From Pseudoxanthomonas sp. 3HH-4 (lineage in GTDB: Bacteria > Pseudomonadota > Gammaproteobacteria > Xanthomonadales > Xanthomonadaceae), in assembly GCF_006716465.1 (NCBI RefSeq), contig NZ_VFPB01000003.1:418426-482425 (forward strand): DNA of 64,000 bases. The letters run 5' to 3'. The notes under the pieces are model-generated. The model did no database searches and was not told where the DNA came from. It saw only the letters and a program-made list of their open reading frames with translations. The translations under genes were made by a program, and so were the position numbers. How positions within the stretch are numbered: the first letter of the stretch is position 1; each line of letters starts with the position of its first letter. Positions 43,298 through 56,434 of this stretch are shown one piece after another.

Positions 43298-46200
43298 TCA
43301 CGGCTGCACCACCGTGATCGTCGCCGGCGACGCCTTGCCGACACCACGGATGTCCGGGCGGTACATGTCCTCAACCAGCGAGGGCGGCACGGTGTACGTG
43401 CCCGGCGTCACCGCGCGCACGAGGTAGAACACCTTGGCGGTGCCGCCGCGATCCAGTTTCAGCGCGGCCACGTAGCGATCGTCGCGGAACTCCTCATGCT
43501 TCACGTCGGCCGCGCCACCACGGTCGCTGATCGAGATGCCATCCACCACCACCTCGGCCCATTGTTTGGCATCGCCGAGGTTGAAGTTCTCGATCTCCAG
43601 CCCCGCCGGCAGCAGGTCGGTGAACAATGCATCCGGCATGGCGACATTGGCGGTGATGCCGACGCGCACGATCAAGGCTTCGCCCTCCTTCAGCGTGCCG
43701 CCTTTCCATTCCTTTCCATCGGTCGTGTAGTAGCGGCGCTCGATGCCGATCTGGCGGTTGTCCGGCGCCGGCGCGCTGCGCGGAATGCCGGCCACATCGA
43801 GCGATGCGTACAGTGGCGGCGAACCCTCGGGTACGAAACGCACGCCACGCGCCAGCGCAGCATGGTCCACGCTGCGCCCGAACAGGCGCACGGGCGTCAC
43901 CGTCTGCGCGTCGCCGCCGATGCTCCATTGGCCCGACACCAGTTTCTTCTGGTCGACCATCAACGCCTTGCCCAGCCTTGCCAGCGCCACCTGCTCCTGG
44001 GTGCTCAACCACAGCCAGCCACTGTTGCGACGTGCATCCAGCTCGCGCCCCAGCGAGATGGCGCGACGGTCGAACTCCGGTTTGGCCAGCTTGCGCTCGT
44101 GCACCAGCGCGATCATCAAGGCGTCGTCGCGCAGTTTCGTCCCGTAGTCGCCCAGGTATTCCGGGCGATCACCCGTCCTGGCGAACCCTTCGGTGATCGC
44201 CTTGGCGCCACGGTTCTTGTCGCCTTGCAGCGACAACGCGATACCCAGGTGCACCAGCGGCAGGCCGGTCAGGCTCTTGCCGCGCTCGTTGTCGTACAAC
44301 GCACGCAGCGTACCCAGCGGCGCCCGGTTCACGCGTGCCAGAACGTAGCCTGCATAGGCCTGGTTGGCGAACTTGAGGTGATCGCGCCGGTCGTACCCGT
44401 AGAACTGCGCGCCACCGGCCAGCAGGTCCTCGTTGAGGCGGGTCAGCGCCTTCTGCAGCACGGCGTCCGGCACGGCGAAACCGCCTTCACGCGCATCCAG
44501 CAGGAATTCCGCGATGTACGGCGTCAGGCCCGGATTGACATAGTCGTCGTTGCCCCACATCGAGAAGTGGCCGTTGGCCACCTGCATCGAAGCCAAGCGT
44601 CCGAACGCGCCCTCCATGCGTTCGCGACGCTTCTTCGCTTCCAGTCCATCGATGCCCAGCAGCTTGGCCGTGGCATCGTCGAGTTCCAGCGCGGCATAGC
44701 CCTTGCTGGTGGTCTGCTCGGCGCACCCGTACGGATACTCCAGCGCGCCCTTCAAGGCACTGGCGAACGGAATCGGCGGCAGCGCGCTGACCGTCATACG
44801 TGCCGTCACAGAGCCCGGCATCAGCCCGTCAGCAAAGCCCGCGCCCATCTCCACAGGCGCCAGGCTGTCCAGCACCTGCGTGCGCGAGCGCAGCACCGCC
44901 GGCCAGCCCGCGCGTACCGGCACGTCGTAGCGGCGGTCGACCTTGAAGCCGTTGCCCTCCACGCGCACGCGCACCTTCGCCGTGGTGTAGCCCTCGTCCG
45001 CCGTGACCGGGAATGTCAGCGTGCGCTTGGCGTCCACCGCCAGGTCGGTGGTCCTGCTGCCTTCGCCGATGTCGAGCGGACCCTCACCGTTCACCGTTAC
45101 CTTGAACACGCCGGCCTTGCCGGTGAAGTTCTGCACGTCCAGCGTCACCGTGCTGCGGTCGCCAGGCGCCAGCACGCGCGGCAGGCTGGCTTCGGCCACG
45201 ATGGGCGCGCGCACCACGGTCTCGCGGTCGCGGTTGCCGTAGCGTGTGTCCGAGTAGACCAGCGCCGACACGCGCAGCGTGCCGTTGAAGTCCGGCACCT
45301 TCAGCGCGATGCGTGCATTGCCCTTGCCGTCCAGCTTCACCGGACCGGAGAACAGGTCCACGGTCTGCACGCGTGAGGTCGGCCGCTTCGCCTGCGGCAA
45401 GGCCGCCAACGCCATGTCGCCACCGAAGCGCATCTTCGCACTGCCGCCCTCGAAGCTCTCGATCACGCGGCCGTAGATGTCGTAGGCGTCCACGCCGAAG
45501 CGGCGCTGGGCGAAGAACTGCGCGTTCGCGTCCGGGACCGGGAAGCGGGTGATGTTGATGATGCCCACGTCCACCGCCGACACGGTGACGTGCGCGGCCT
45601 GTCCCGCGAGTTCGGGAACACTGACCGTTACCGGCAGGTTCTGCTCGGGGCGCATCTGTTTCGGCACCGACAACCCGACGGCGACGCGACGCTCGCGCCG
45701 GTCCATCGGCACATGCACCACGCCGACGGCGCGCGCCGGCGTGATCTTGCTGGGCGCCGACCCTCCGCGGAAGACCAGCGCGGTGATGTAGACGTCATGC
45801 CGCTCCCAGTCCTTGGTCACCGGGATGGAGAACGTGCCGCCCGGCTTGGCGTCGATCGCCTGCACGTACAGCATGCGGTCGCTCTCCACCATCAGCAGGC
45901 CCTTGCCCGCGTGCGGTGGGGTGATGGTGACCTGCAGCGTGTCGCCGACCTTGTAACCGGTCTTGTCCAGCGCCAGCTTGACCTTGTCGGGGCGCGCATC
46001 CAGGCCGCGGTTCTGGTCGTCCCAGCTCCAGCCGGCACGGAACGGATAGCGCGTGGTCAGGCCGGTGGCCGGATCGAATACGTCCAGCCGGTACTCGCCC
46101 CACTCCACCGGGAAATCGATCTTCGATGCGCCCGTGCCGACATCCAGCGTACGGGTGTCCTTGTTCTCGAACCGACGGGTGAAGTCGTAATCCCAGCCAC

Positions 46201-48241
46201 CGTCCTCGTCGTAGTTCCAGTGGTAGTCGCGCAGCTCGCGCACCAGCGTGGCCTTCAGCCCCTTGCCCGGCTGTGGTTTGCCGCCCGCATCGACGCGCAC
46301 CACCTCGAAGCCGGCGTTGGCATTCGCATCGGCGCCGTCCTTGTCGTCGAACAGTGGCCGGATGCCGACCAATGCATTGGCCGGCCACAACACGCGCTTG
46401 AGCGTGCGGTTCACCGTGCGGCCGCCGGTCTCATAGACGCTGCCGGACACGATGGCGGCGATGGTGCTGCGCGGCTTCGCTTCGATGGGCAGCGCGATGT
46501 CTTCCTGCAGCACACCGTTCTCGGGCAGCGTGGTGTCGATGACGTCCTTGGCTTCCTTCGGCAGTTCCATCGTCGGGTCGCCGAAGAAATAGCCTGGCAG
46601 TTGTTCCAGCGGGTGCTGCTCCACCGCCACCGCCAGCTTGGCGGTGAATCGATTGCCGCTGGCCGGCGCGCCATACAGGTAGGCCGCCGTCGCCTTGAGC
46701 TTCAACGGCTGGCCCGGCTTCAGCACAGGCTGTGCCGCATCCAGGTCCAGCTTCATGCGCTCGGGCAGGAACTCCTCGATGCGCAGCGTCATGCCCTGCA
46801 CGGCTTCCTTGCTGGCCGGGTCGGTGCGGAACTCCACCTGCCAGCGCCCGGTCGGCGCTTCCACCGGAATCGCCTGCTCGAAGCTGAAATACCCCTGCGC
46901 TCCCGGTTGCAGCCGAGTCTCGCGGAAGACTTTTCCGTCAGGCTGCTTCAGGCGCAGGAACACCGGCTGGCCGCCGCCCTGCTTCGGCGCCGGTACCGGC
47001 TTGCCGTCGTTGTCGCGCAGCAGCGCGGAGATGCGCACCGTTTCGCCCGGGCGGTACAGGTCGCGCCCGGACCATGCGAACACGTCGAACCAGGCCTGCT
47101 CGCGGCCGGCCACGGCGAACTCGGACAGATCGAGCGCCGGCTGGTTGAACGGCAGCATCGACACGTCCTTGCCACGCGTGGCGACCAGCACATGGCCGGC
47201 ATCCAGCGTGTAGTTCAGCAGCGCATTGCCGTTGCCGTCGGTCTTGCCGGCCAGGATGCTTTCGCCACGCGCATCCAGTACTTTCAGTTCGACGCTGCCG
47301 GTGGCGGTGCCGTCCTGCAGCGATGCCGTGTGGACGAACAGCTTGTCCTTGAAGGCGCGCGTGTGCAGGCCGATGTCGCTGACGGTGAAGAACGCGGTCT
47401 CGAATTCGCCGGCGAACTTGCCGGTGCGCTTCATCACCGCGAAATAGAGGCCAGGATCCTGCAACTCGCGGATGTCCTGGATCGGCAGGTAGGTCAGCAC
47501 GCGCTCGTTGGGTTTGCCACCCAGCACGAAGCGGTTGAGATAGACCGGCTCAGCCAATTTACCCAGCGGCGTGTTGTCGCCGTAGTCACTGTCAAGGTCC
47601 CAGCTGCCGCGACGACCGCCACGCTGGTATTCGGCGAAGAATTTCGGCAGCTGCTTCTCGCTGACGCGCAGGAACTCCACGTCCACTTCCGGCACATTGA
47701 TCGACACCACGGGCAGGCCGCGGCTCTCGCGCGCCGGCAGCACGCTGCCCTGCGAGGCGAAGCCCACGGCAGGATCCAGCTCGCCGGTGTGCACCTTGCG
47801 CGTGTCGTCCTTGCCCAGGCGCGTGCCGTCCGCGGCGGACAGGCCGGCCTTCAGGGTGACTTCGTAGTCCTTGGCCGCTTCCACCGAGGGGAAGCGCAGC
47901 ACCAGGCCCTTGTCGTCCAGCACCCAGCTGCCCTTCACCACGGCGCCGTTGGCGTCCTTCACCACCAGCAACGCATCGAAGTCCTGCGAGCTGACCAAGG
48001 GACGGCTGAATTCCAGCGCGATGGCGAGGTCGCCGTCATGCTGGTCGGGATAGGCGCCGACCAGCGCAAAGCCTTCCACCCTCGCGGCCTGAGCCTTGAT
48101 CGGCTCGCCGCTGGCTTCGGGCAACTGCCCGGACTCGTTGCGCTTGCAGCCGGCGAGTGCCGCCGCCGCGAGCAACCCAATAAAAAACGCGCGCATCCAG
48201 CAGTTGCGCGCGTTCTTCGTGTTCCGACGTACCGATCCCAT
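43298..48241 (-). CDS. Alpha-2-macroglobulin family lipoprotein (PBP1C-associated)
   Basis: Very large periplasmic protease trap, 1647 residues, close to E. coli YfhM (1653). Signal peptide with lipobox AAALAGC, lipidated C32; ATG at codon 16 would give a shorter leader. MG-type beta domains fill the first two thirds, with the family segment YRPGETVRISALLRD near 390. The thioester motif CAEQ is intact at C1173-Q1176 in YPYGCAEQTTSKGY, so it should trap proteases covalently. A (alpha/alpha)6 thioester domain and a receptor-like C-terminal domain follow. It is encoded upstream of pbpC on the same strand, the usual conserved pair. Confidence 0.94.
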   Translation of the reverse strand: MGSVRRNTKNARNCWMRAFFIGLLAAAALAGCKRNESGQLPEASGEPIKAQAARVEGFALVGAYPDQHDGDLAIALEFSRPLVSSQDFDALLVVKDANGAVVKGSWVLDDKGLVLRFPSVEAAKDYEVTLKAGLSAADGTRLGKDDTRKVHTGELDPAVGFASQGSVLPARESRGLPVVSINVPEVDVEFLRVSEKQLPKFFAEYQRGGRRGSWDLDSDYGDNTPLGKLAEPVYLNRFVLGGKPNERVLTYLPIQDIRELQDPGLYFAVMKRTGKFAGEFETAFFTVSDIGLHTRAFKDKLFVHTASLQDGTATGSVELKVLDARGESILAGKTDGNGNALLNYTLDAGHVLVATRGKDVSMLPFNQPALDLSEFAVAGREQAWFDVFAWSGRDLYRPGETVRISALLRDNDGKPVPAPKQGGGQPVFLRLKQPDGKVFRETRLQPGAQGYFSFEQAIPVEAPTGRWQVEFRTDPASKEAVQGMTLRIEEFLPERMKLDLDAAQPVLKPGQPLKLKATAAYLYGAPASGNRFTAKLAVAVEQHPLEQLPGYFFGDPTMELPKEAKDVIDTTLPENGVLQEDIALPIEAKPRSTIAAIVSGSVYETGGRTVNRTLKRVLWPANALVGIRPLFDDKDGADANANAGFEVVRVDAGGKPQPGKGLKATLVRELRDYHWNYDEDGGWDYDFTRRFENKDTRTLDVGTGASKIDFPVEWGEYRLDVFDPATGLTTRYPFRAGWSWDDQNRGLDARPDKVKLALDKTGYKVGDTLQVTITPPHAGKGLLMVESDRMLYVQAIDAKPGGTFSIPVTKDWERHDVYITALVFRGGSAPSKITPARAVGVVHVPMDRRERRVAVGLSVPKQMRPEQNLPVTVSVPELAGQAAHVTVSAVDVGIINITRFPVPDANAQFFAQRRFGVDAYDIYGRVIESFEGGSAKMRFGGDMALAALPQAKRPTSRVQTVDLFSGPVKLDGKGNARIALKVPDFNGTLRVSALVYSDTRYGNRDRETVVRAPIVAEASLPRVLAPGDRSTVTLDVQNFTGKAGVFKVTVNGEGPLDIGEGSRTTDLAVDAKRTLTFPVTADEGYTTAKVRVRVEGNGFKVDRRYDVPVRAGWPAVLRSRTQVLDSLAPVEMGAGFADGLMPGSVTARMTVSALPPIPFASALKGALEYPYGCAEQTTSKGYAALELDDATAKLLGIDGLEAKKRRERMEGAFGRLASMQVANGHFSMWGNDDYVNPGLTPYIAEFLLDAREGGFAVPDAVLQKALTRLNEDLLAGGAQFYGYDRRDHLKFANQAYAGYVLARVNRAPLGTLRALYDNERGKSLTGLPLVHLGIALSLQGDKNRGAKAITEGFARTGDRPEYLGDYGTKLRDDALMIALVHERKLAKPEFDRRAISLGRELDARRNSGWLWLSTQEQVALARLGKALMVDQKKLVSGQWSIGGDAQTVTPVRLFGRSVDHAALARGVRFVPEGSPPLYASLDVAGIPRSAPAPDNRQIGIERRYYTTDGKEWKGGTLKEGEALIVRVGITANVAMPDALFTDLLPAGLEIENFNLGDAKQWAEVVVDGISISDRGGAADVKHEEFRDDRYVAALKLDRGGTAKVFYLVRAVTPGTYTVPPSLVEDMYRPDIRGVGKASPATITVVQP

Positions 48242-48286
48242 GTGCTGTTCCCTGCCTTGGTCGTATCGGCAGTATAGAACGCAGGG

Positions 48287-48321
48287 ATGAAAGTGGCGGG
48301 GTCATCCCCGCACACTTTCAT
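48287..48321 (-). terminator. Stem-loop between gyrA and the alpha-2-macroglobulin gene
   Basis: ATGAAAGTG-GCGGGG-TCAT-CCCCGC-(A)-CACTTTCAT forms a 15-base stem with one bulge, 13 bases after the gyrA stop. It lacks a T-run but is well placed to end gyrA transcription. Confidence 0.55.
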
Positions 48322-48333
48322 GTGAATCGGTGA

Positions 48334-51024
<2,691 letters not shown>

Positions 51025-51263
51025 TCGGGTTCCGTGTTTCTTTGGTTGTCTCGGGCCGAATCCGGGCCAACACCTTCCCGGCCGGGACAAGTCCGGCGGG
51101 GCAGGATCGGGCGGGGATTCCGGCAGGTTCTGCAGCCTGCGGAGTGTATCACAGACACCCCATCCAGCGGGCCGTTTCACTCAGAGAAACAAGCACTTAT
51201 GACTGCACCGGCCGGCGCGCGGGAACATCGGTGCGACGACTGTCGGGATCGTGGTGGGCCTGA

Positions 51264-51299
51264 AACGAAAAAGCCCGGCCAAGGCCGGGCTTTTTCGTT
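51264..51299. terminator. Strong palindromic terminator after tRNA-Val
   Basis: AACGAAAAAGCCCGGCC-AA-GGCCGGGCTTTTTCGTT, a 17-base perfect stem containing A and T tracts on both sides, five bases past the tRNA-Val 3' end. It should end the tRNA transcript and isolate gyrA from it. Confidence 0.9.
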
Positions 51300-51304
51300 G
51301 GAAC

Positions 51305-51379
51305 TGGTGGGCGGTACAAGTTTCGAACTTGTGACCCCTGCCGTGTGAAAGCAGTGCTCTACCGCTGAGCTAACCGCCC
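51305..51379 (-). tRNA. tRNA-Val (CAC)
   Basis: 75 bases including an encoded CCA. Acceptor stem GGGCGGT/ACCGCCC, D-arm GCTCAGCGGTAGAGC, anticodon loop TTCACAC with anticodon CAC (reads GUG), T-arm with GTTCGAA. All stems pair. Confidence 0.93.
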
Positions 51380-51438
51380 GAAATCATCGGGGCGCGAATG
51401 ATAAGCGCGGACCGGGGGGGCGGTCAACGCGCCCGCGG

Positions 51439-53061
51439 TCAGCGATCCTTGGTGTCGCAAAGGGCGCTGACCCGGCGCGGTGACGCGAAGCAGTCGCTGC
51501 GCGCCTCCGGCCAGAAGTCGCGGAACACCGCATGCGTCGGCACCCGGTCCAGCAGTTCGCCCGGCTCAAGGAAGCGGTACAGCGCCGCCAGCGACCGTAC
51601 TTCGATCGGCGACACCCGCCGCAGGATGTGCTCCGGCCCCAGTTGCTGGGGGTGCTCCAACCCCGCCGCGCACAGCATGTCGCGCAGCGCCTTCAAGGTG
51701 TTGTCGTGGAACTGCTGCACGCGCACCGACTTGTCGCCGACGTCCAGATGCTTCCAGCGCGCAGGATCCTGGGTGGCCACGCCGGTCGGACAGCGGTCGT
51801 TGTGACAGCTCTGCGACTGGATGCAGCCCAGGGCGAACATGAAACCGCGGGCGGCATTGCACCAGTCGGCTCCCATCGCCATGGTACGGGCGATATCGAA
51901 GCCACTGATGATCCTGCCGGCCGCGCCGATCCGGATGCGGTCGCGCAGGTTCAAGCCGACCAGCGTGTTGTGCACCAGCAGCAAGGCCTCATGCATCGGA
52001 ACGCCGACGTGGTCGATGAACTCCGCGGGCGCCGCGCCGGTGCCGCCTTCCGCGCCGTCCACCACGATGAAGTCCGGCAGCAGGCCGGTTTCGTGCATCG
52101 CCTTGGCAATGCCGAACCATTCCCACGGATGCCCGATCGCCAGCTTGAAGCCCGTCGGCTTGCCGCCCGACAGCTCGCGCAGGCGGGCGACGAACTGCAG
52201 CAGTTCGACCGGCGTGGAGAACGCCGAGTGCTTCGCGGGTGAGACGCAGTCGTGCCCCATCGGCACGCCTCGCGTGGCCGAGATTTCCGCACTGACCTTG
52301 GCCGCCGGCAGCACGCCGCCATGACCCGGCTTGGCTCCCTGGGACAGCTTCAGTTCGATCATCTTCACCTGCGGCGAATGCGCGTTCTCGACGAAGCGCT
52401 CCTCGCTGAAGCGGCCCTGCTCGTCGCGGCAACCGAAGTAGCCTGAGCCGATTTCCCACACCAAATCCCCACCCTTCTCGCGGTGGTAGGGCGAGATCGA
52501 GCCTTCGCCTGTATCGTGGTAGAAATTGCCGCGCCGCGCGCCTTCGTTCAGCGCGCGCACGGCATTAGCCGACAACGAACCAAAACTCATCGCCGAAATA
52601 TTGAACACGCTGGCCGAATACGGTTGCGCGGTACCGGCGCCGATCACCACGCGGAAGTCGTGCGAATCCACGTGCGCCGGCGCCATCGAATGGTTGATCC
52701 ATTCATAGTCCACGCCGTAGACGTCCTGCTGGCTGCCGAATGGCACCACGTCACTGACGCCTTTCGCGCGCTGGTAGACCAGTGCGCGCTGCTGGCGCGA
52801 GAACGGCACTTCCGCCGTGTCGCCCTCGATGAAGTACTGGCGGATCTCGGGACCGACGGATTCCAGTCCATAGCGGAAGTGCGCCAGCACCGGATAGTTG
52901 CGCCGCAGGGTGCTGCGGGTCTGCAGCACGTCCCATGTGCCCAGCAGCGCCAATCCACCGAACACCGCGACGCCCCACCATGCTCCCGGCCACATCGACG
53001 CGAACGCCAGTGAAGCGGCGGCCAGCAACACGCAGACAACAAAGGCGAGGTAACGCTGCAT
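51439..53061 (-). CDS. FMN-binding glutamate synthase-like protein with N-terminal membrane segments
   Basis: 540 residues. Two hydrophobic segments near the N-terminus (AFVVCVLLAAASLAFASMW, GVAVFGGLALLGTWDVL) anchor a domain equivalent to the FMN/Fe-S synthase domain of GltB: FNISAMSFGSLSANAVRALN, TGEGSISPYHREKGGDLVWE, KLSQGAKPGHGGVLP, VDGAEGGTGAAP, and a cysteine cluster CIQSQSCHNDRCPTGVATQ matching the 3Fe-4S ligands. The glutaminase domain of true glutamate synthase is absent, so it probably oxidises or reduces another substrate. Start ATG 53061. No partner gene is visible. Confidence 0.88.
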   Translation of the reverse strand: MQRYLAFVVCVLLAAASLAFASMWPGAWWGVAVFGGLALLGTWDVLQTRSTLRRNYPVLAHFRYGLESVGPEIRQYFIEGDTAEVPFSRQQRALVYQRAKGVSDVVPFGSQQDVYGVDYEWINHSMAPAHVDSHDFRVVIGAGTAQPYSASVFNISAMSFGSLSANAVRALNEGARRGNFYHDTGEGSISPYHREKGGDLVWEIGSGYFGCRDEQGRFSEERFVENAHSPQVKMIELKLSQGAKPGHGGVLPAAKVSAEISATRGVPMGHDCVSPAKHSAFSTPVELLQFVARLRELSGGKPTGFKLAIGHPWEWFGIAKAMHETGLLPDFIVVDGAEGGTGAAPAEFIDHVGVPMHEALLLVHNTLVGLNLRDRIRIGAAGRIISGFDIARTMAMGADWCNAARGFMFALGCIQSQSCHNDRCPTGVATQDPARWKHLDVGDKSVRVQQFHDNTLKALRDMLCAAGLEHPQQLGPEHILRRVSPIEVRSLAALYRFLEPGELLDRVPTHAVFRDFWPEARSDCFASPRRVSALCDTKDR

Positions 53062-53206
53062 CCGGCAGTCTCCCGTGGGCCAGCCACGATTCTATGCCAT
53101 GCCCTGCGACCGCATGCCGCAGCGATCCCGCGGGGTTGATCCGGATCAATGCCCGGCGAAGCGCACAGTGCGACGTTGGCACCACCACAACCGGGGAGAA
53201 CACGAC

Positions 53207-53353
53207 ATGCATCCGATCCTGCGCGAGATCCTGATGGAGCCCGTGGGCTGGCTGGCCATCGGCGGCAGCATCGTCATGGTGGGGATCGGCGCCTTCGTGG
53301 CGCTGTTCGTGCGTCGCAAGGTGCGCGAGGAAGAGAAAAAGCGGCAGCGCTGA
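53207..53353 (+). CDS. Small single-pass membrane protein, DUF3149-like
   Basis: 48 residues, MHPILREILMEPVGWLAIGG... One transmembrane helix (about 13-35) is followed by a highly charged tail RRKVREEEKKRQR. ATG 53207 has GGGGAG nine bases upstream. Size and layout recall the DUF3149 family of tiny inner-membrane proteins; function unknown. It stands alone, on the strand opposite to its neighbours. Confidence 0.65.
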   Translation: MHPILREILMEPVGWLAIGGSIVMVGIGAFVALFVRRKVREEEKKRQR

Positions 53354-53369
53354 GGCGACAACGCCGCGG

Positions 53370-53456
53370 TGGTGCCCGGAGCCGGAATCGAACCGGCATG
53401 GCCTCGCGGCCGGCGGATTTTAAGTCCGATGCGTCTACCAGTTTCGCCATCCGGGC
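53370..53456 (-). tRNA. tRNA-Leu (TAA)
   Basis: 87 bases with encoded CCA and a long variable arm, as expected of a class II tRNA. Acceptor GCCCGGA/TCCGGGC, anticodon loop CTTAAAA with anticodon TAA (reads UUA/UUG). It corresponds in order to leuZ of E. coli. Confidence 0.93.
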
Positions 53457-53530
53457 ATGCGGATAGCCTGCCTCAGTCGCGCCGCATTGGAAAGCGCTGG
53501 CGTGAGCCGCTCGCCGCACGGACGCAAAAA

Positions 53531-53558
53531 GAAGAAGCCCCGCATGCGGGGCTTCTTC
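53531..53558 (-). terminator. Intrinsic terminator inside the tRNA array
   Basis: GAAGAAGCCCCGCATGCGGG... is a 28-base perfect palindrome followed on the minus strand by CTTTTTG. It lies between the second tRNA-Gly and tRNA-Leu and splits the array. Confidence 0.8.
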
Positions 53559-53580
53559 CGTGCTCCCGGAGGAGCGCATA

Positions 53581-53656
<76 letters not shown>

Positions 53657-53684
53657 ATTGGGAGATCGTTGCGATCCCCGGATC

Positions 53685-53758
53685 TGGAGGCCTGGGTCGG
53701 AATTGAACCGGCGTACGCGGATTTGCAGTCCGCTGCATAACCACTCTGCCACCAGGCC
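53685..53758 (-). tRNA. tRNA-Cys (GCA)
   Basis: 74 bases with encoded CCA. Acceptor GGCCTGG/CCAGGCC, anticodon loop CTGCAAA with anticodon GCA. Corresponds to cysT in the conserved pgsA-Gly-Cys-Leu order. Confidence 0.93.
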
Positions 53759-53816
53759 GGTGGCGACCACGCCAGACTGGCGCAATCACGACGCCTTTTC
53801 AAGCGTCCTGCAACAC

Positions 53817-53838
53817 AAAGCCCCGCGAACGGGGCTTT
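53817..53838 (-). terminator. Hairpin between tRNA-Gly copy 1 and tRNA-Cys
   Basis: AAAGCCCC-GTTCGC-GGGGCTTT on the minus strand, a perfect 8-base stem with a weak T-tract. It may be a terminator or a processing signal. Confidence 0.55.
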
Positions 53839-53865
53839 GGGAACCATCCTTTTCAGGACGAAATC

Positions 53866-54579
<714 letters not shown>

Positions 54580-54586
54580 CGCAGGC

Positions 54587-56434
54587 TTACTCGGTTCCAG
54601 CCTCGGGCATCGGCAGCCCGTGCAGGTTAGCGTAGATTCGCTCTGCCAGTGCGGCATTCACGCCTTCCACGCGCGCGATTTCATCGGCGCCAGCGGCCTT
54701 GAGGCCCGCCAATCCTCCGAAATGCTTGAGCAGGCTGGCACGCCGCCGCGGGCCGATGCCGGGAATGTCTTCCAACTTGCTGGTCATGCGCGCCTTCTGG
54801 CGCTTGCCGCGATGACCTGTGATCGCGAAACGGTGCGCTTCGTCGCGCACCTGCTGGATCAGTTGCAATGCCGGCGACGCGGCGCCGGGCCGTATTTCCC
54901 GTCCGTCAGGCAGCACCAGCGTCTCGTGGCCGGCACGACGCTCGACGCCCTTGGCGACGCCGACCAGCACCACCCCGTCCACGCCAAGGTCGGCGAGCGC
55001 AGCCTGGGCCTGGGCCAGCTGGCCCGCACCCCCGTCGATCAGCAGGACATCGGGCAGTACCCCGCCCTCTTCCACCGCACGCCGGAAACGGCGCTCGATG
55101 GCCTGGTGCATGGCCGCGAAATCATCGCCCGGCGTGATGCCGGTGATGTTGTAGCGCCGATACTGGGAGCGCACCGCACCGTTGGCATCGAAGACCACGC
55201 ACGACGCCACCGTGGCTTCGCCCATCGTGTGGCTGATGTCGAAGCATTCGATGCGCTTGGCGACGTCAGGCAGCGCGAGCAGCTCTTTCAGTGCTTCGCT
55301 GCGCGCAGTCTGTGCGTTGCGACTGCCCAGCTCGGTCACCAGGGCGATTTCGGCGTTGCGCTTCGCGAGATCCAGATAGCCGGCGCGTTCGCTGCGGACG
55401 TTCCACTTCAACTGGACTTTGCGGCCCGCCGCCGAGGCCAGCGCATGCTCGATCAGTTCCGCTTCCGGAATCTCGCGATCAAGGACGATCTCCTGCGGCG
55501 CGGGTTGCTCGGCGTAGTACTGCGACACGAACGCACCCAGCACCTCCTCCGCACTGTCCTCGCCATTGGTTTTCGGGAAGAACGTGCGCGTGCCCAGGTT
55601 GCGGCCGTCGCGGAAGGCCAGCAGCAGTACGCAGGCGTGGCTGCCCTGCATGGCACAGGCGAGCACGTCCAGGTCGGCGGCATGCCCATCCACGTACTGG
55701 CGCGCCTGCAATGTGCGGATCGACGCCACCAGGTCGCGCAGGCGGGCTGCCTTTTCGAATTCGAGCTCCGCGCTGGCCTGTTCCATCGCCGTGCCGAGCT
55801 CGCGCGTGAGTTCGTCGCTGCGCCCGTCCAGGAACAACGTCGCGCGACGTACCGATTCCGCGTAGTCCGCTTCTTGCACCAGCCCCACGCACGGCCCGCT
55901 GCAGCGGCCGATCTGGTACTGCAGGCACGGGCGGGAGCGGTTGCGGAACACGCTGTCCTCGCAGTTGCGGATACGGAACAGCTTCTGCATCAGGTTCAGC
56001 GTTTCGCGAACCGCGACCACGCTGGGATACGGGCCGAAATAACGCCCCGGCACCGCGCGTGCACCGCGATGGAATGCGATACGCGGCCATTCCTCGCGCG
56101 TGAGCAGCACGTAGGGATAACTCTTGCCGTCGCGCAGCAGCACGTTGTAGCGCGGCGTCAGCGACTTGATCAGCTGGTTCTCCAGCAGCAGCGCTTCGGC
56201 TTCCGTGCGGGTGACGGTCACGTCCATGCGCACGACCTGCGACAGCATCGACAGGATGCGCGGCGACTTGGGCGAGCTGTTGAAGTAGCTGGCCACGCGC
56301 TTGCGCAGCGCGCCGGCCTTGCCGACGTACAGCAGGGCATCGTCTGCGGCGTACATGCGGTACACACCGGGTGCCGTGCTCAAGCCGGCAGCGAACGCCT
56401 TGCCGTCGAATTCCGCCTGGGGACTGCCGCTCAT
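54587..56434 (-). CDS. uvrC: Excinuclease ABC subunit C
   Basis: Makes both incisions in nucleotide excision repair. 615 residues from ATG 56434 (E. coli 610). GIY-YIG nuclease at residues 18-95 (GVYRMYAADDALLYVGKA; LLENQLIKSLTPRYNVLLRD), a cysteine-rich segment CLQYQIGRCSGPC, UVR motif near 200-235, an RNase-H-like second nuclease (ECFDISHTMGE, VLLIDGGAGQL), and C-terminal helix-hairpin-helix repeats (LEDIPGIGPRRRASLLKHFG). ATGA overlap with the NHL gene upstream. Confidence 0.97.
   Translation of the reverse strand: MSGSPQAEFDGKAFAAGLSTAPGVYRMYAADDALLYVGKAGALRKRVASYFNSSPKSPRILSMLSQVVRMDVTVTRTEAEALLLENQLIKSLTPRYNVLLRDGKSYPYVLLTREEWPRIAFHRGARAVPGRYFGPYPSVVAVRETLNLMQKLFRIRNCEDSVFRNRSRPCLQYQIGRCSGPCVGLVQEADYAESVRRATLFLDGRSDELTRELGTAMEQASAELEFEKAARLRDLVASIRTLQARQYVDGHAADLDVLACAMQGSHACVLLLAFRDGRNLGTRTFFPKTNGEDSAEEVLGAFVSQYYAEQPAPQEIVLDREIPEAELIEHALASAAGRKVQLKWNVRSERAGYLDLAKRNAEIALVTELGSRNAQTARSEALKELLALPDVAKRIECFDISHTMGEATVASCVVFDANGAVRSQYRRYNITGITPGDDFAAMHQAIERRFRRAVEEGGVLPDVLLIDGGAGQLAQAQAALADLGVDGVVLVGVAKGVERRAGHETLVLPDGREIRPGAASPALQLIQQVRDEAHRFAITGHRGKRQKARMTSKLEDIPGIGPRRRASLLKHFGGLAGLKAAGADEIARVEGVNAALAERIYANLHGLPMPEAGTE

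Noticed and set aside
45590-48277. 895-codon plus-strand frame opposite the alpha-2-macroglobulin gene
   Set aside because: Antisense shadow; composition dominated by Arg, Val, Gln and His without domains.
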